A DNA stretch of 64,000 nucleotides, from positions 1,488,001 to 1,552,000 of the forward strand of contig NZ_CP062008.1 of the NCBI RefSeq assembly GCF_005670685.2, given 5' to 3'. The position numbers and the translations under genes are program-made. A model generated the notes under the pieces. The model ran no database searches and had not been told where the DNA came from. It was given only the letters and a program-made list of their open reading frames with translations. The stretch is from Mycolicibacterium mucogenicum DSM 44124 (GTDB lineage: Bacteria; Actinomycetota; Actinomycetes; Mycobacteriales; Mycobacteriaceae). Below are positions 8,739-16,959 of the stretch, one piece after another (position 1 is the first letter of the stretch; the number at the start of each line of letters is the position of its first letter).

Positions 8739-9742
8739 GCGCTTTCGGCGCGCGTGAGGTCCAGCGCGATGTCGACCAGCATGTCCTCTTGCCCACCGAC
8801 GAGTCCGCGTCGACCCGCTTCCTCCAACAGCGTGCGGGCGTCGAGATCGAAACGCGCAGCGGTGGTCTCGGCATGCCGCAGAAAGCTGGAGTACACACCC
8901 GCGTAGCCGAGCGTCAGGGTTTCACGATCGACGCGGACCGGGCGTTCCTGCAGCGGGCGGACCAGATCGTCGGCGGCATCCTGCAGCGCGTGCAGATCGC
9001 AGCCGTGCTGCCAGCCGAGCTTGGTGGCTGCGGCGATGAAGACTTCCAGCGGTGCGTTGCCGGCGCCGGCGCCCATGCCCGCCAGTGATGCGTCGACGCG
9101 GTTCGCGCCGTGTTCTACAGCGGCGATCGAATTGGCCACTCCCAGCGACAGATTGTGGTGCGCATGGATGCCGATTTCGGTTGCCGGGTCCAAGGTTTGA
9201 CGCAGGGCGTCGACCCGATCGGCGACGTCGCGCATGGTCATTGCCCCACCGGAGTCGACGACGTAGACACACGTCGCGCCGTACCCCTCCATCAGCTTTG
9301 CCTGCGCGGCGAGGGCGGCCGGCGTGGCGAGGTGACTCATCATCAAAAAGCCGACAGGGTCCATACCCAGCTCACGGGCAGCGGTGAGATGACGCGCAGA
9401 AAGATCGGCCTCGGTGCAGTGAGTGCCGACGCGGACGACCGAGACGCCGGCGCGATGAGCGTCGCCCAGCTGGCGCACGGTGCCGATGCCAGGGAGGATC
9501 AGCGTCGCGATGCGAGCGCGGGACACCGCGGCAGCGACGGCGGAGATCCACTCCAGGTCGGTGTGTGCGCCGAAGCCGTACACGCAACTGGACCCGCCCA
9601 GTCCGTCGCCGTGTGCGACCTCGATGGAGGCGACGCCCGCGGCGTCGAGCGCAGCGGCGATGGCCACGGCCTGCGTGATGGTGTACTGGTGCCGGACCGC
9701 ATGCATGCCGTCCCGCAGGGTGACGTCGCTGATGTAGATCAT
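8735..9742 (-). CDS. 4-Hydroxy-2-oxovalerate aldolase (DmpG/BphI/HsaF type)
   Basis: The 335-residue protein begins [16 protein letters not shown], the signature of 4-hydroxy-2-oxoacid aldolases of meta-cleavage pathways. The metal-binding pair appears in [12 protein letters not shown]. The enzyme splits 4-hydroxy-2-oxoacids into pyruvate and an aldehyde, usually channelled to a tightly bound acylating aldehyde dehydrogenase. Its start overlaps the upstream dehydrogenase fragment by 4 bp (ATGA), the usual arrangement for this pair, but here the partner is only a fragment. The TetR gene upstream makes it the third gene of a coupled unit. Confidence 0.93.
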   Translation of the reverse strand: MIYISDVTLRDGMHAVRHQYTITQAVAIAAALDAAGVASIEVAHGDGLGGSSCVYGFGAHTDLEWISAVAAAVSRARIATLILPGIGTVRQLGDAHRAGVSVVRVGTHCTEADLSARHLTAARELGMDPVGFLMMSHLATPAALAAQAKLMEGYGATCVYVVDSGGAMTMRDVADRVDALRQTLDPATEIGIHAHHNLSLGVANSIAAVEHGANRVDASLAGMGAGAGNAPLEVFIAAATKLGWQHGCDLHALQDAADDLVRPLQERPVRVDRETLTLGYAGVYSSFLRHAETTAARFDLDARTLLEEAGRRGLVGGQEDMLVDIALDLTRAESA

Positions 9743-10194
9743 GTTGGCACTCCGGCATTTTCAGTGGCGACCTCGACGAGCACGGTCACCTTGGTGCCGG
9801 CGAAGGCACCGATTTCTGGGATGTGTATCGGGCCGATGCTCTCGAACTGCACGGCCTGCTTGAGCCGGAAGCCGCCTACCTCAGCGCCGATTCGTGCCAC
9901 CGCGGTGTGGATGTCTCGTTCGATGGCAACGTGATCGGCAGCACCGTCGACGAGACAGTAGATGGTGTTCCGCGTCGACGGGGACGGGCTGAGCAGCGAA
10001 ATGACCTTCGCATGCCGCGCGCCCGCGGTCTGCACTGCGGCACAGGTGGTTTCGATGAGATCGTCGATGCCGCCCCGGATGTCCGGGCCGGCGGAGCGCG
10101 CCGAAATCGACGACACGATCTCGGCGTAGATCACGCTCGACGATCTCGCGACGGCAGCGACGATCGGCGCGGTAGCCCCGGCGGTCGCGGTCAT
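9739..10194 (-). CDS. Truncated acylating acetaldehyde dehydrogenase (BphJ/MhpF/HsaG-like), no catalytic Cys
   Basis: The 151-residue product aligns by eye with the second domain of acylating acetaldehyde dehydrogenases, normally about 300 residues. It keeps [23 protein letters not shown] and [10 protein letters not shown]. The N-terminal NAD-binding Rossmann domain of about 130 residues is absent, and the gene starts where the family has ITCGGQATIPIV. Here that stretch reads [12 protein letters not shown], so the catalytic Cys is gone. The C-terminal helix region after the VEVATEN segment is also short. It has an ATG and 4-bp ATGA overlaps with both TetR and the aldolase, so it is still translated in register. 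It may be a structural partner for the aldolase or a decaying gene; catalysis is not expected. Confidence 0.75.
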   Translation of the reverse strand: MTATAGATAPIVAAVARSSSVIYAEIVSSISARSAGPDIRGGIDDLIETTCAAVQTAGARHAKVISLLSPSPSTRNTIYCLVDGAADHVAIERDIHTAVARIGAEVGGFRLKQAVQFESIGPIHIPEIGAFAGTKVTVLVEVATENAGVPT

Positions 10195-10817
10195 TGCGCG
10201 TTCTCGGCGAGCATCCGGATCGCCGTGTCGTAGATGGCGTTGGCGTGTATCTCGAACAACTCGAGCAGGTCCACGGAGTCGCCGCCGAGTTCCTTGGCAA
10301 TGAACAGCCCGTCGGCGCCGGCGATGGAGTAGTTCACCAGCAGCCGCACTTGGGCGTCGGCGAGGCCGGGGGCCAGCTCGCCGAGTGCTTCCGTGAGCGA
10401 CGCGGTAGCTTGCGCCCGCGCTTGCAGGAAACGCGCGCGGGCCAGCGGCTCCACGGGTCGGCGCTCCAGCGCGAGCATGAGCCCGAGTCGCAGGAAATCG
10501 GGATTGTCGAGCAGGCCCTTCGCGAGCTGCTTGGCCAGGCCGATGACACGTTCCCGCGGCTCGCCTTCGGAGGGGAGTTCCCAGACGCGCAGCCAGGTCT
10601 CGAAGCTGCGGTCGATCACGGCGGCCAGCAGGTCGTCCTTGTCCTTGAAGTGCCAGTAGATCGAGCTGGCGGGGAGCCCGCACTTCTTGCTGACCAGGGC
10701 GATGCTCGTGCCCTCGTATCCGCGTTCGGAGGCAATCGCATTGGCGGCGTCCAGGATTCGCTCACGGGACTGCTCGCCGTCGGCTCGTTTGCGACGGGTC
10801 TTGGGTGCTTCGGTCAT
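10191..10817 (-). CDS. TetR-family transcriptional regulator
   Basis: The 208-residue protein has a TetR N-terminal domain: RERILDAANAIASERGYEG, then the helix-turn-helix through VSKKCGLPASSIYWHFKDK. The C-terminal part is an all-helical ligand pocket with no informative motif. It is divergent from the flavin hydroxylase operon across a gap with two copies of an almost palindromic operator, and it heads the dehydrogenase-fragment/aldolase unit. It is therefore the likely repressor of both arms, probably relieved by an aromatic substrate or its CoA ester. Confidence 0.92.
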   Translation of the reverse strand: MTEAPKTRRKRADGEQSRERILDAANAIASERGYEGTSIALVSKKCGLPASSIYWHFKDKDDLLAAVIDRSFETWLRVWELPSEGEPRERVIGLAKQLAKGLLDNPDFLRLGLMLALERRPVEPLARARFLQARAQATASLTEALGELAPGLADAQVRLLVNYSIAGADGLFIAKELGGDSVDLLELFEIHANAIYDTAIRMLAENAQ

Positions 10818-10831
10818 TTTCGCTCCCGACT

Positions 10832-10875
10832 CTTGACTCTGTAGCGATCACTACATTACCGTAGCGATCACTACA
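10832..10875. promoter_or_regulatory. Promoter with duplicated TetR-type operator
   Basis: Two copies of GTAGCGATCACTACA lie at 10841-10855 and 10861-10875, exactly 20 bp (two helical turns) apart. The first, with the preceding T, forms a 16-bp palindrome with TGTAG/CTACA arms. A TTGACT at 10832-10837 could be the -35 box for the hydroxylase operon, which would place the operators over the core promoter. The position between the TetR gene and its divergent neighbour supports repression of both directions. Confidence 0.75.
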
Positions 10876-10896
10876 GAACAAGCCCCGGAGGCCCCA

Positions 10897-12411
10897 ATGA
10901 GCAGTGAAGACACCTACGACGTCGCCGTCATCGGGTATGGCCCCACCGGCGCCACCGCCGCCAACCTGCTGGGGCAGCTCGGCTTGAAGGTCCTGGTGAT
11001 CGAGCGTGACCCGGACATCTACAGCCGGGCGCGGGCGATCTCCACCGACGAAGAGGTGCTGCGGGTCTGGCAGTCGGTCGGGCTGGCGGAGCGCCTTCAG
11101 CGCGACATGCTGCCGGGTCGCCCCGTTGCCTTTGTCGATGCCCACGGCCGCCCGTTCATCGAAACGGTCATCTACGGCCGCGGGTGCGGCCATCCGTCGC
11201 AGCAGTTCCTGTACCAGCCGGCGGTCGACTCGGTACTCCGCGAAGGCGTGGCGCGTTTCGCCAACGTCGAGGTCCTCCTGGAACACGAATGCCTGCGGGT
11301 GGCCAACCGGACCGACGATGTCGAACTGCTGCTGGCCGACCTGCGTACCGACACGTTCAAGCGGGTGACCGCCCGCTACGTCATCGCTTCGGACGGTGGC
11401 TCGTCGGCGACGCGCGGGGTGCTCGGCATCGGGTACAGCGGACGCACCTACGGCGAGCGCTGGGTCGTCATCGACACGAAGGTCATCAAGGAATGGGATG
11501 CCCACGACCGCTTGCGGTTTCACTGCAATCCGGCGCGCCCGACCGTCGACTGTCCGACCCCGCTGGGACACCACAGGTGGGAGTACCCGGCCAGGGGAGC
11601 GGAGGACGAGAAGGACCTGGTGAGTGACGAGGCCGTCTGGAAGGTACTGCGGGAGCAGGGCGTCACACCCGACAACGTCGAGATCCTGCGAGCCGTCGTC
11701 TACAGCCACCATGTGCGAGTGGCGGACCGCTGGCGCGTCGGCCGCGTGTTCCTGGCCGGCGACGCCGCGCACGCCATGCCGCCGTGGATCGGCCAGGGCA
11801 TGTCCGCGGGCGTGCGCGACGCCGCCAACCTGTGCTGGAAGCTCGCTGCGGTCCTCCGGGGCCAGGCGCCGGACTCGTTGCTGGATTCCTATGCCGCAGA
11901 ACGCAAGCCGCACGTCACCGAGGTCACCCGCCGCGCGGTGCTGGTCGGCCGGATCATCACCGAGCGGAGGCCCTGGCTGGCCGCCATCCGCAACCACGTC
12001 GTGCGGGCGTTGACCAGGATTCCCGGCGCCAATGCCGTGGGGCAGAAATTCTGGTGGATTCCGGAGGCTCACTACGACGACGGCTTCTTCGCGGCCGCGC
12101 ACCCGGCGGTGGGCCGGCAGATTCCGCAACCGACCGTTGACGGCGTGCCACTCGACGATCTGCTGGGCGGCGGCTGGACGCTGATGCACACCGGCGCCGT
12201 GCCGGTCGGAGCGGCGGCCTGGGCCGCGGCAGGGGCCGCGACTCTGCAGACAACCGAACCCAGCCTCGTGCGATGGCTGGCCGACCACAAAGCCGACGCC
12301 GTCATACTCCGGCCGGACGGATTCGTCTACGCCGCAGCCTCATCCGGCGGGCGGCTCCCGGCTCCGCCGGCCGGACTGAACCTCACCACCCTGACAGGAG
12401 CACCCGCATGA
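10897..12411 (+). CDS. FAD-dependent aromatic hydroxylase (MhpA-like)
   Basis: The 504-residue protein is a class A flavoprotein monooxygenase. It has the dinucleotide-binding GYGPTGATAANLLGQLG at the N terminus, the IASDGGSSATRG segment, and the second FAD motif VFLAGDAAHAMPPWIGQGM. The overall pattern is closest to 3-(3-hydroxyphenyl)propionate hydroxylases, which add a hydroxyl group next to an existing one to make a catechol using NAD(P)H and O2. It leads an operon with a C-C hydrolase and an extradiol dioxygenase, which fits that role; the exact substrate is unknown. Its stop overlaps the hydrolase start by 4 bp. Confidence 0.88.
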   Translation: MSSEDTYDVAVIGYGPTGATAANLLGQLGLKVLVIERDPDIYSRARAISTDEEVLRVWQSVGLAERLQRDMLPGRPVAFVDAHGRPFIETVIYGRGCGHPSQQFLYQPAVDSVLREGVARFANVEVLLEHECLRVANRTDDVELLLADLRTDTFKRVTARYVIASDGGSSATRGVLGIGYSGRTYGERWVVIDTKVIKEWDAHDRLRFHCNPARPTVDCPTPLGHHRWEYPARGAEDEKDLVSDEAVWKVLREQGVTPDNVEILRAVVYSHHVRVADRWRVGRVFLAGDAAHAMPPWIGQGMSAGVRDAANLCWKLAAVLRGQAPDSLLDSYAAERKPHVTEVTRRAVLVGRIITERRPWLAAIRNHVVRALTRIPGANAVGQKFWWIPEAHYDDGFFAAAHPAVGRQIPQPTVDGVPLDDLLGGGWTLMHTGAVPVGAAAWAAAGAATLQTTEPSLVRWLADHKADAVILRPDGFVYAAASSGGRLPAPPAGLNLTTLTGAPA

Positions 12412-13277
12412 CCACCACCCGCACCGAACACACCGTGACCGTCGGCAACCGGAAGATCTTTGTCGCCGAGGCCGGTTCGGGCCCCGCGGTGATGCTGCTG
12501 CACGGCGGCGGCCCCGGCGCCTCCGGCGTCAGCAACTACTCCCGCAACATCGACGCGCTCGCAAAGCGTTACCGCGTCCTCGTTCCCGACATGCCCGGCT
12601 ACGGGCGCTCGTCGAAGGGCATCGACAAGTCCGATCCCTTCGGCTCGCTGGCCGACGCGATGCGGGGTCTGCTCGACGAATTGAGCATCAGCACAGCACA
12701 TCTGATCGGCAACTCCTACGGCGGCGCCGCGGCGCTGCGGTTGGCGCTGGACACCCCGGGCCGAGTCGGCAAGCTGGTGCTGATGGGACCCGGTGGTATC
12801 GGCACCACCCGTGGCCTGCCGACCGCCGGACTGAACAGCCTGCTGGCGTATTACGGCGGCACCGGTCCCAGCCGCGAGAAGCTGGCCGAGTTCATCCGTA
12901 ATTACCTGGTCTACGACGGTGATTCGATTCCTGCTGAGCTGATCGATCTGCGCTACGCCGCATCGATCGACCCGGAGGTGGTGGCCGATCCGCCGCTGAG
13001 CCGGCCGTCCGGACCGTTCGCCCTGCGAACGCTGTGGCGCATGGACCTGACCCGCGACTCGCGGCTGGCATCGCTGCAGACGCCGACGCTGATCCTGTGG
13101 GGCCGCGACGACAAGGTGAACAAGCCCTCCGGCGGACCCATGCTGCAGAACATCATGCCCAACGCCGAACTCGTGATGACCAGTCGTACCGGCCATTGGA
13201 TGCAGTGGGAGCGTGCCGATCTGTTCAATCAGATGGTCGACGAATTCCTCACGGACAATACGGTGTTCCAGCCATGA
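12408..13277 (+). CDS. Alpha/beta-hydrolase, meta-cleavage product hydrolase (MhpC/BphD/HsaD-like)
   Basis: The 289-residue hydrolase has the oxyanion segment LLHGGGPGASGVSNY, typical of C-C bond hydrolases, nucleophile Ser103 in GNSYGG, Asp235 in GRDDKV and His263 in TGHWMQWE. These enzymes split the ring-opened dienoate into a 2-hydroxypentadienoate and an acid. I chose the ATG at 12408 because it overlaps the hydroxylase stop (ATGA) and gives the family length; the earlier in-frame reading is shadow sequence. It is coupled at its 3' end to the dioxygenase by another 4-bp overlap. Confidence 0.9.
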   Translation: MTTTRTEHTVTVGNRKIFVAEAGSGPAVMLLHGGGPGASGVSNYSRNIDALAKRYRVLVPDMPGYGRSSKGIDKSDPFGSLADAMRGLLDELSISTAHLIGNSYGGAAALRLALDTPGRVGKLVLMGPGGIGTTRGLPTAGLNSLLAYYGGTGPSREKLAEFIRNYLVYDGDSIPAELIDLRYAASIDPEVVADPPLSRPSGPFALRTLWRMDLTRDSRLASLQTPTLILWGRDDKVNKPSGGPMLQNIMPNAELVMTSRTGHWMQWERADLFNQMVDEFLTDNTVFQP

Positions 13278-14257
13278 GCGTCTTCGGTCATGTCTCGCTC
13301 GGTTACCTGGCGGTCGAGACGGAGCGGTTCGCCGACTGGCGGCGGTTCGGCCGCGACGCGATCGGCATGCACCTCGATGACCTCGACTCGGATGCCATCC
13401 GATTCCGGCTCGACGAACAACAATGCCGGTTCCTGCTGCGGCGCGGACCGGCCGAGGACGTCACCGCATTGGGTTGGCAAGTCGACGATCACGAGACCTT
13501 CGACGAGATCCTCCGCCGCGTGCACCGGTGCGGTGTGCCGGTCACTGTCGGGAGCGACGACGAAGCCGCGCTGCGCGGCGTCGAGCGCTTGGTGCGCATA
13601 CCCGGCCCCAACGGCTTGGCGCAGGAGTTGTACACGCACGCGCACGTCGGGGACCACCTTTCCGTCGCCGGAAAAGGTTTTGTCACTGGCGAATTCGGAC
13701 TGGGCCACGTGGCCGTCACCAGCACCAGGCCGCACGAGGTGCGTGGCTACTACAACACCTTGCTCGATGCGCGGCTCAGCGACTTCATCGATGAGACGAT
13801 GAGCGGGGTGAAGGTCAAAATCCGGTTTCTCCGGGTCAACCGGCGTCACCACTCCGTGGCCATCGCGGCGGTGAATCGGCTGCCCATCAACCCGATTCGA
13901 ACCCGGGTGCAACACCTCAACATTCAGGTCGCCGAACTCGACGATCTGACGGACAGCTACCAGCGCGTGCGGGCCCTGGGATTCGACATGGCGCTCGGCA
14001 TCGGTCAGCACACCAATGACCGCGAATTGTCGTTCTATGCCGTCACGCCATCGGGTTTCGAATGGGAGGTCGGTTGGAACCCGCTGGTCGTCGACGAATC
14101 GACGTGGAAGCCGACGACGCACCAGGGCATCAGCATCTGGGGCCACGAGATGCAGGCCAGCGTCGACAAGCTCGGGCAGTTCTCGACCGCAGTCAGGTCA
14201 TTGCTGCACCGCGAAGATACCGTCCCGGCGCTCGCCGGGGTGGGAATCCGCGACTAG
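13274..14257 (+). CDS. Extradiol ring-cleavage dioxygenase (type I, VOC fold)
   Basis: The 327-residue protein has the two-domain vicinal-oxygen-chelate layout of BphC/HsaC-type catechol dioxygenases. The Fe(II) ligands fall at the expected places in the C-terminal domain: His145 (FGLGHVAV), His214 (VQHLNIQV) and Glu265 (FEWEVGW). It should open a catechol ring beside the hydroxyl groups, giving the substrate for the preceding hydrolase. The ATG at 13274 overlaps the hydrolase stop. The next operon gene begins 73 bp downstream, beyond a strong hairpin. Confidence 0.92.
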   Translation: MSVFGHVSLGYLAVETERFADWRRFGRDAIGMHLDDLDSDAIRFRLDEQQCRFLLRRGPAEDVTALGWQVDDHETFDEILRRVHRCGVPVTVGSDDEAALRGVERLVRIPGPNGLAQELYTHAHVGDHLSVAGKGFVTGEFGLGHVAVTSTRPHEVRGYYNTLLDARLSDFIDETMSGVKVKIRFLRVNRRHHSVAIAAVNRLPINPIRTRVQHLNIQVAELDDLTDSYQRVRALGFDMALGIGQHTNDRELSFYAVTPSGFEWEVGWNPLVVDESTWKPTTHQGISIWGHEMQASVDKLGQFSTAVRSLLHREDTVPALAGVGIRD

Positions 14258-14263
14258 TCCCGG

Positions 14264-14312
14264 GATTTGTGCACGATTTTCCGCGGTGGGCGCGGAATAT
14301 CGTGCACAAATC
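14264..14312. repeat. Long near-perfect inverted repeat (hairpin) between operon genes
   Basis: Arms at 14264-14285 and 14291-14312 (22 nt each, 21 matching) flank the 5-nt loop GTGGG. The arms contain GTGCACGA and TTCCGCG. There is no U-run after it, so it is not a classical intrinsic terminator. It sits between the dioxygenase stop and the amidohydrolase ribosome-binding site, where it could attenuate or stabilise the operon mRNA, or be a dispersed intergenic palindrome. Confidence 0.85.
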
Positions 14313-14330
14313 ACCGGAGGAGGAAACGTC

Positions 14331-15359
14331 ATGAAACGTATTGATACCCACCACCACATGGTCCCGCCGGTCTACCGCAAGGCGTTGGATCGCGCCGGTA
14401 TCGGCGATGCCGGCGGCCGGGCAATGCCGGACTGGTCTCCGGAAGCGTCCCTGGACACGATGGCCAAGCTCGGTGTCGCCACCGCCATCCTGTCGGTCTC
14501 CGCGCCGGGCACGACGATGCTGTCGGCCGCGGCCGACGCGGCCGCATTGGCCCGTGATCTCAACGACTACAGCGCAGAACTGATTGCCGCCCAGCCGGAT
14601 CAGTTCGGGTTCTTCGCCACCCTGCCGATGCCGCACCTGGATGCCTCCGTCGCTGAGTCGGTGCGTGCGCTCGACGAATTGGGTGCCGACGGGGTGTTCC
14701 TGCTCGCCAACAGCGTCGGGACCTATGTCGGTGCGACGGGCCAGGACGCGTTGTTCGCGGAGCTCGACAAGCGTTCGGCCGTCGTGTTCGTCCACCCCGC
14801 CGAGCTGCCCGGGCACGCGATCGACGGAGTGCTGCCGTTCGCCGCCGACTTCCTGCTGGACACCAGTCGCGCGGCATACCTGCTGGTGCGCAACGGCATT
14901 CGGCGCCGCTACCCGAACATCCGGTTCATCCTGAGCCATGCCGGCGGCTTCGTCCCGTATGCGTCCTACCGCATGGCCATGGGCATCACGAGTGATGTCG
15001 GCGGCAGCCCGGCCGATCACCTCGACGACTTCGCGAGCTTCTACTTCGATACCGCGCTGTCGTCCACGGCGGCCGCGCTGCCGTCGCTGCTGGCCTTCGC
15101 CAAGCCTGGTCACGTGACATTCGGGTCGGACTTCCCGTTCGCGCCCGTCGAGGTCAGCCAGCTGTACGCAGCCGGACTGGAGACGTACGGGGGACTGGAC
15201 GACGCCGGGCGCCGCGAGATCGACCGCACCAACGCACTGGCGCTGTTCCCGCGGCTGGGCAGTGCCGCAGCGCCGGCGGCGCCGTCGTTGATTGCGCAGG
15301 CACAGCACGCCGCGAGCCGCGTGGTGATGCGGGGTGTCACCCGGTTGCTGGCGCGCTAG
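14331..15359 (+). CDS. Amidohydrolase-family protein (ACMSD-like decarboxylase or hydrolase)
   Basis: The 342-residue protein fits amidohydrolase family 2: RIDTHHHMVPP near the N terminus (HxH metal ligands), VFVHPAELP, the His in RFILSHAGGFVP, and the Asp in VTFGSDFPFAP. Relatives decarboxylate or hydrolyse aromatic-derived acids such as aminocarboxymuconate semialdehyde. GGAGGAGG lies close upstream of the ATG at 14331. As the last gene of the hydroxylase-hydrolase-dioxygenase operon it probably processes a ring-cleavage intermediate. The 212 bp after it, up to the convergent acyl-CoA dehydrogenase, show no gene. Confidence 0.85.
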   Translation: MKRIDTHHHMVPPVYRKALDRAGIGDAGGRAMPDWSPEASLDTMAKLGVATAILSVSAPGTTMLSAAADAAALARDLNDYSAELIAAQPDQFGFFATLPMPHLDASVAESVRALDELGADGVFLLANSVGTYVGATGQDALFAELDKRSAVVFVHPAELPGHAIDGVLPFAADFLLDTSRAAYLLVRNGIRRRYPNIRFILSHAGGFVPYASYRMAMGITSDVGGSPADHLDDFASFYFDTALSSTAAALPSLLAFAKPGHVTFGSDFPFAPVEVSQLYAAGLETYGGLDDAGRREIDRTNALALFPRLGSAAAPAAPSLIAQAQHAASRVVMRGVTRLLAR

Positions 15360-15571
15360 CCGCCTCGCGCCGGCGCACCTGGCTGTGCATGTACTTCGGG
15401 CTGGGGCCGTCATCATGCACTGACATCGTCAACGCATGGTGACAACGTCAGCCGAAGATGACGGGTCTGAATCGCAAGTGCTGCAGGAGAGCTCGACACG
15501 CCGAAGCGATGCGTTCAGGCAGCGGTCAGCGTGTCGGCGAACAATTCGGCGAGTATGACCGAGGCGGCCGG

Positions 15572-16873
15572 CTAGAGGTTTCCGACTTCGAGTTCGAGGT
15601 ACTCCGCGTACTTCGCCTGTGCCGCTTCGCGTTTGCCCGGCAGCCACTCCGTCGGCCACAGCTCGTCGGTGCCCTTGTAGTCCCGCAGTACCTGCTTGGC
15701 GACCGTGACCTTGTGGACCTCGGTCGGTCCGTCGGCCAGCCCCATCACCGCGGCGCCGGCGACCATGCCGAGGAAAGGCACCTCGTTGGTGACGCCGAGT
15801 GCGCCGTGAATTTGCATTGCGCGCCAGGCGATGTCGTGCAGCACCGTCGGCATGACGACCTTGACCGCGGCGATGTCCTTGCGAACCTTCTTGTAGTCGT
15901 TGTACTTGTCGATCTTCCAGGCGGTGTGCAGCACGAACAGCCGGAATTGCTGCAGCTGCGCCCACGAGTCGGCGATGTAGCCCTGCACGGCCTGCTTGTC
16001 CGCCAGCAGGCTGCCGGCGGTGTGCCGCGAGAGTGCGCGCTCGCACATCATGTCGAGGGCCTTCTGGGCCAGTCCGATGGTGCGCATCGCGTGGTGGATC
16101 CGTCCGCCGCCGAGGCGGGTCTGCGCGATGACGAAGGCCTGGCCTTCGCCGCCGAGGACGGCCGAATTCGGTACGCGCACATTGTCGTAATGGATCAGGG
16201 CATGCGAGCCGTGGCCGTCGGATTCCCCGTAGATCGCCGAGTTGCGGATGATGTTGACGCCCGGCGTGTTGGTCGGCACGAGGAACATCGACATGCCCTG
16301 GTATGGGCTGACGTCGGGGTTGGTCACCACCATGACGATCAGAAACGTGGACGTCGACGCGTTGGACGAGAAGAACTTGTACCCGTTGATCACCCAGTCG
16401 TCGCCGTCGCGGACCGCGGACGTCGTGAACTGGGTGGGGTCGGCGCCGCCCTGCGGCTCCGTCATCGAGTAGCAGGAGAAGACCTCGCCGTTCAGCAACG
16501 GCCGTAGGTACTGCTCCTTCTGCTCGGGAGTGCCGTAGTGCGCGATGATCTCCGCATTGCCGGTATCGGGCGCCTGACAGCCGAAGATGATCGGCGCCCA
16601 CTGCGACCGGCCCAGAATCTCGTTGAGCAGCGCCAGCTTCAGCTGCCCGTAGCCCTGGCCACCGAGTTCGGGGCCAAGATGCGTGGCCCATAGGCCTTTT
16701 CGGCGCACCTGCTCTTTGAGTGGGTCGACGACCCGGCGCCGGGTCTCGTCGAGTGCGGTGTATTGCAGGTGCGGCCAGATGAGGTCGAGCGGCTCGACTT
16801 CGTCGCGCACGAAGGCGTCGGCCCAGTCGAGGAGTTCCTGGAACTCCGGATCGGTTTCGAAATCCCAAGCCAT
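15572..16873 (-). CDS. Acyl-CoA dehydrogenase (FadE-type)
   Basis: The 433-residue flavoprotein has the FAD/acyl-CoA motifs CYSMTEPQGGADP and the C-terminal MQIHGALGVTNEVP. The segment ADGPTEVHKVTVAKQVL places it near the ACAD10/11-like branch, where the catalytic base differs from the Glu of medium-chain enzymes. It should introduce an alpha,beta double bond into an acyl-CoA. It is single, with no close partner gene: the upstream 205-residue gene on the same strand ends 86 bp away. The substrate cannot be read from the sequence. Confidence 0.92.
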   Translation of the reverse strand: MAWDFETDPEFQELLDWADAFVRDEVEPLDLIWPHLQYTALDETRRRVVDPLKEQVRRKGLWATHLGPELGGQGYGQLKLALLNEILGRSQWAPIIFGCQAPDTGNAEIIAHYGTPEQKEQYLRPLLNGEVFSCYSMTEPQGGADPTQFTTSAVRDGDDWVINGYKFFSSNASTSTFLIVMVVTNPDVSPYQGMSMFLVPTNTPGVNIIRNSAIYGESDGHGSHALIHYDNVRVPNSAVLGGEGQAFVIAQTRLGGGRIHHAMRTIGLAQKALDMMCERALSRHTAGSLLADKQAVQGYIADSWAQLQQFRLFVLHTAWKIDKYNDYKKVRKDIAAVKVVMPTVLHDIAWRAMQIHGALGVTNEVPFLGMVAGAAVMGLADGPTEVHKVTVAKQVLRDYKGTDELWPTEWLPGKREAAQAKYAEYLELEVGNL

Positions 16874-16959
16874 ACGGCCTCCTTCAGTTCAGCCACCCGT
16901 CAGAAACACACCAGTCTCTGTTTAACGCACAGGGACGGGTTTGGGAACGGCCGCGAGGA

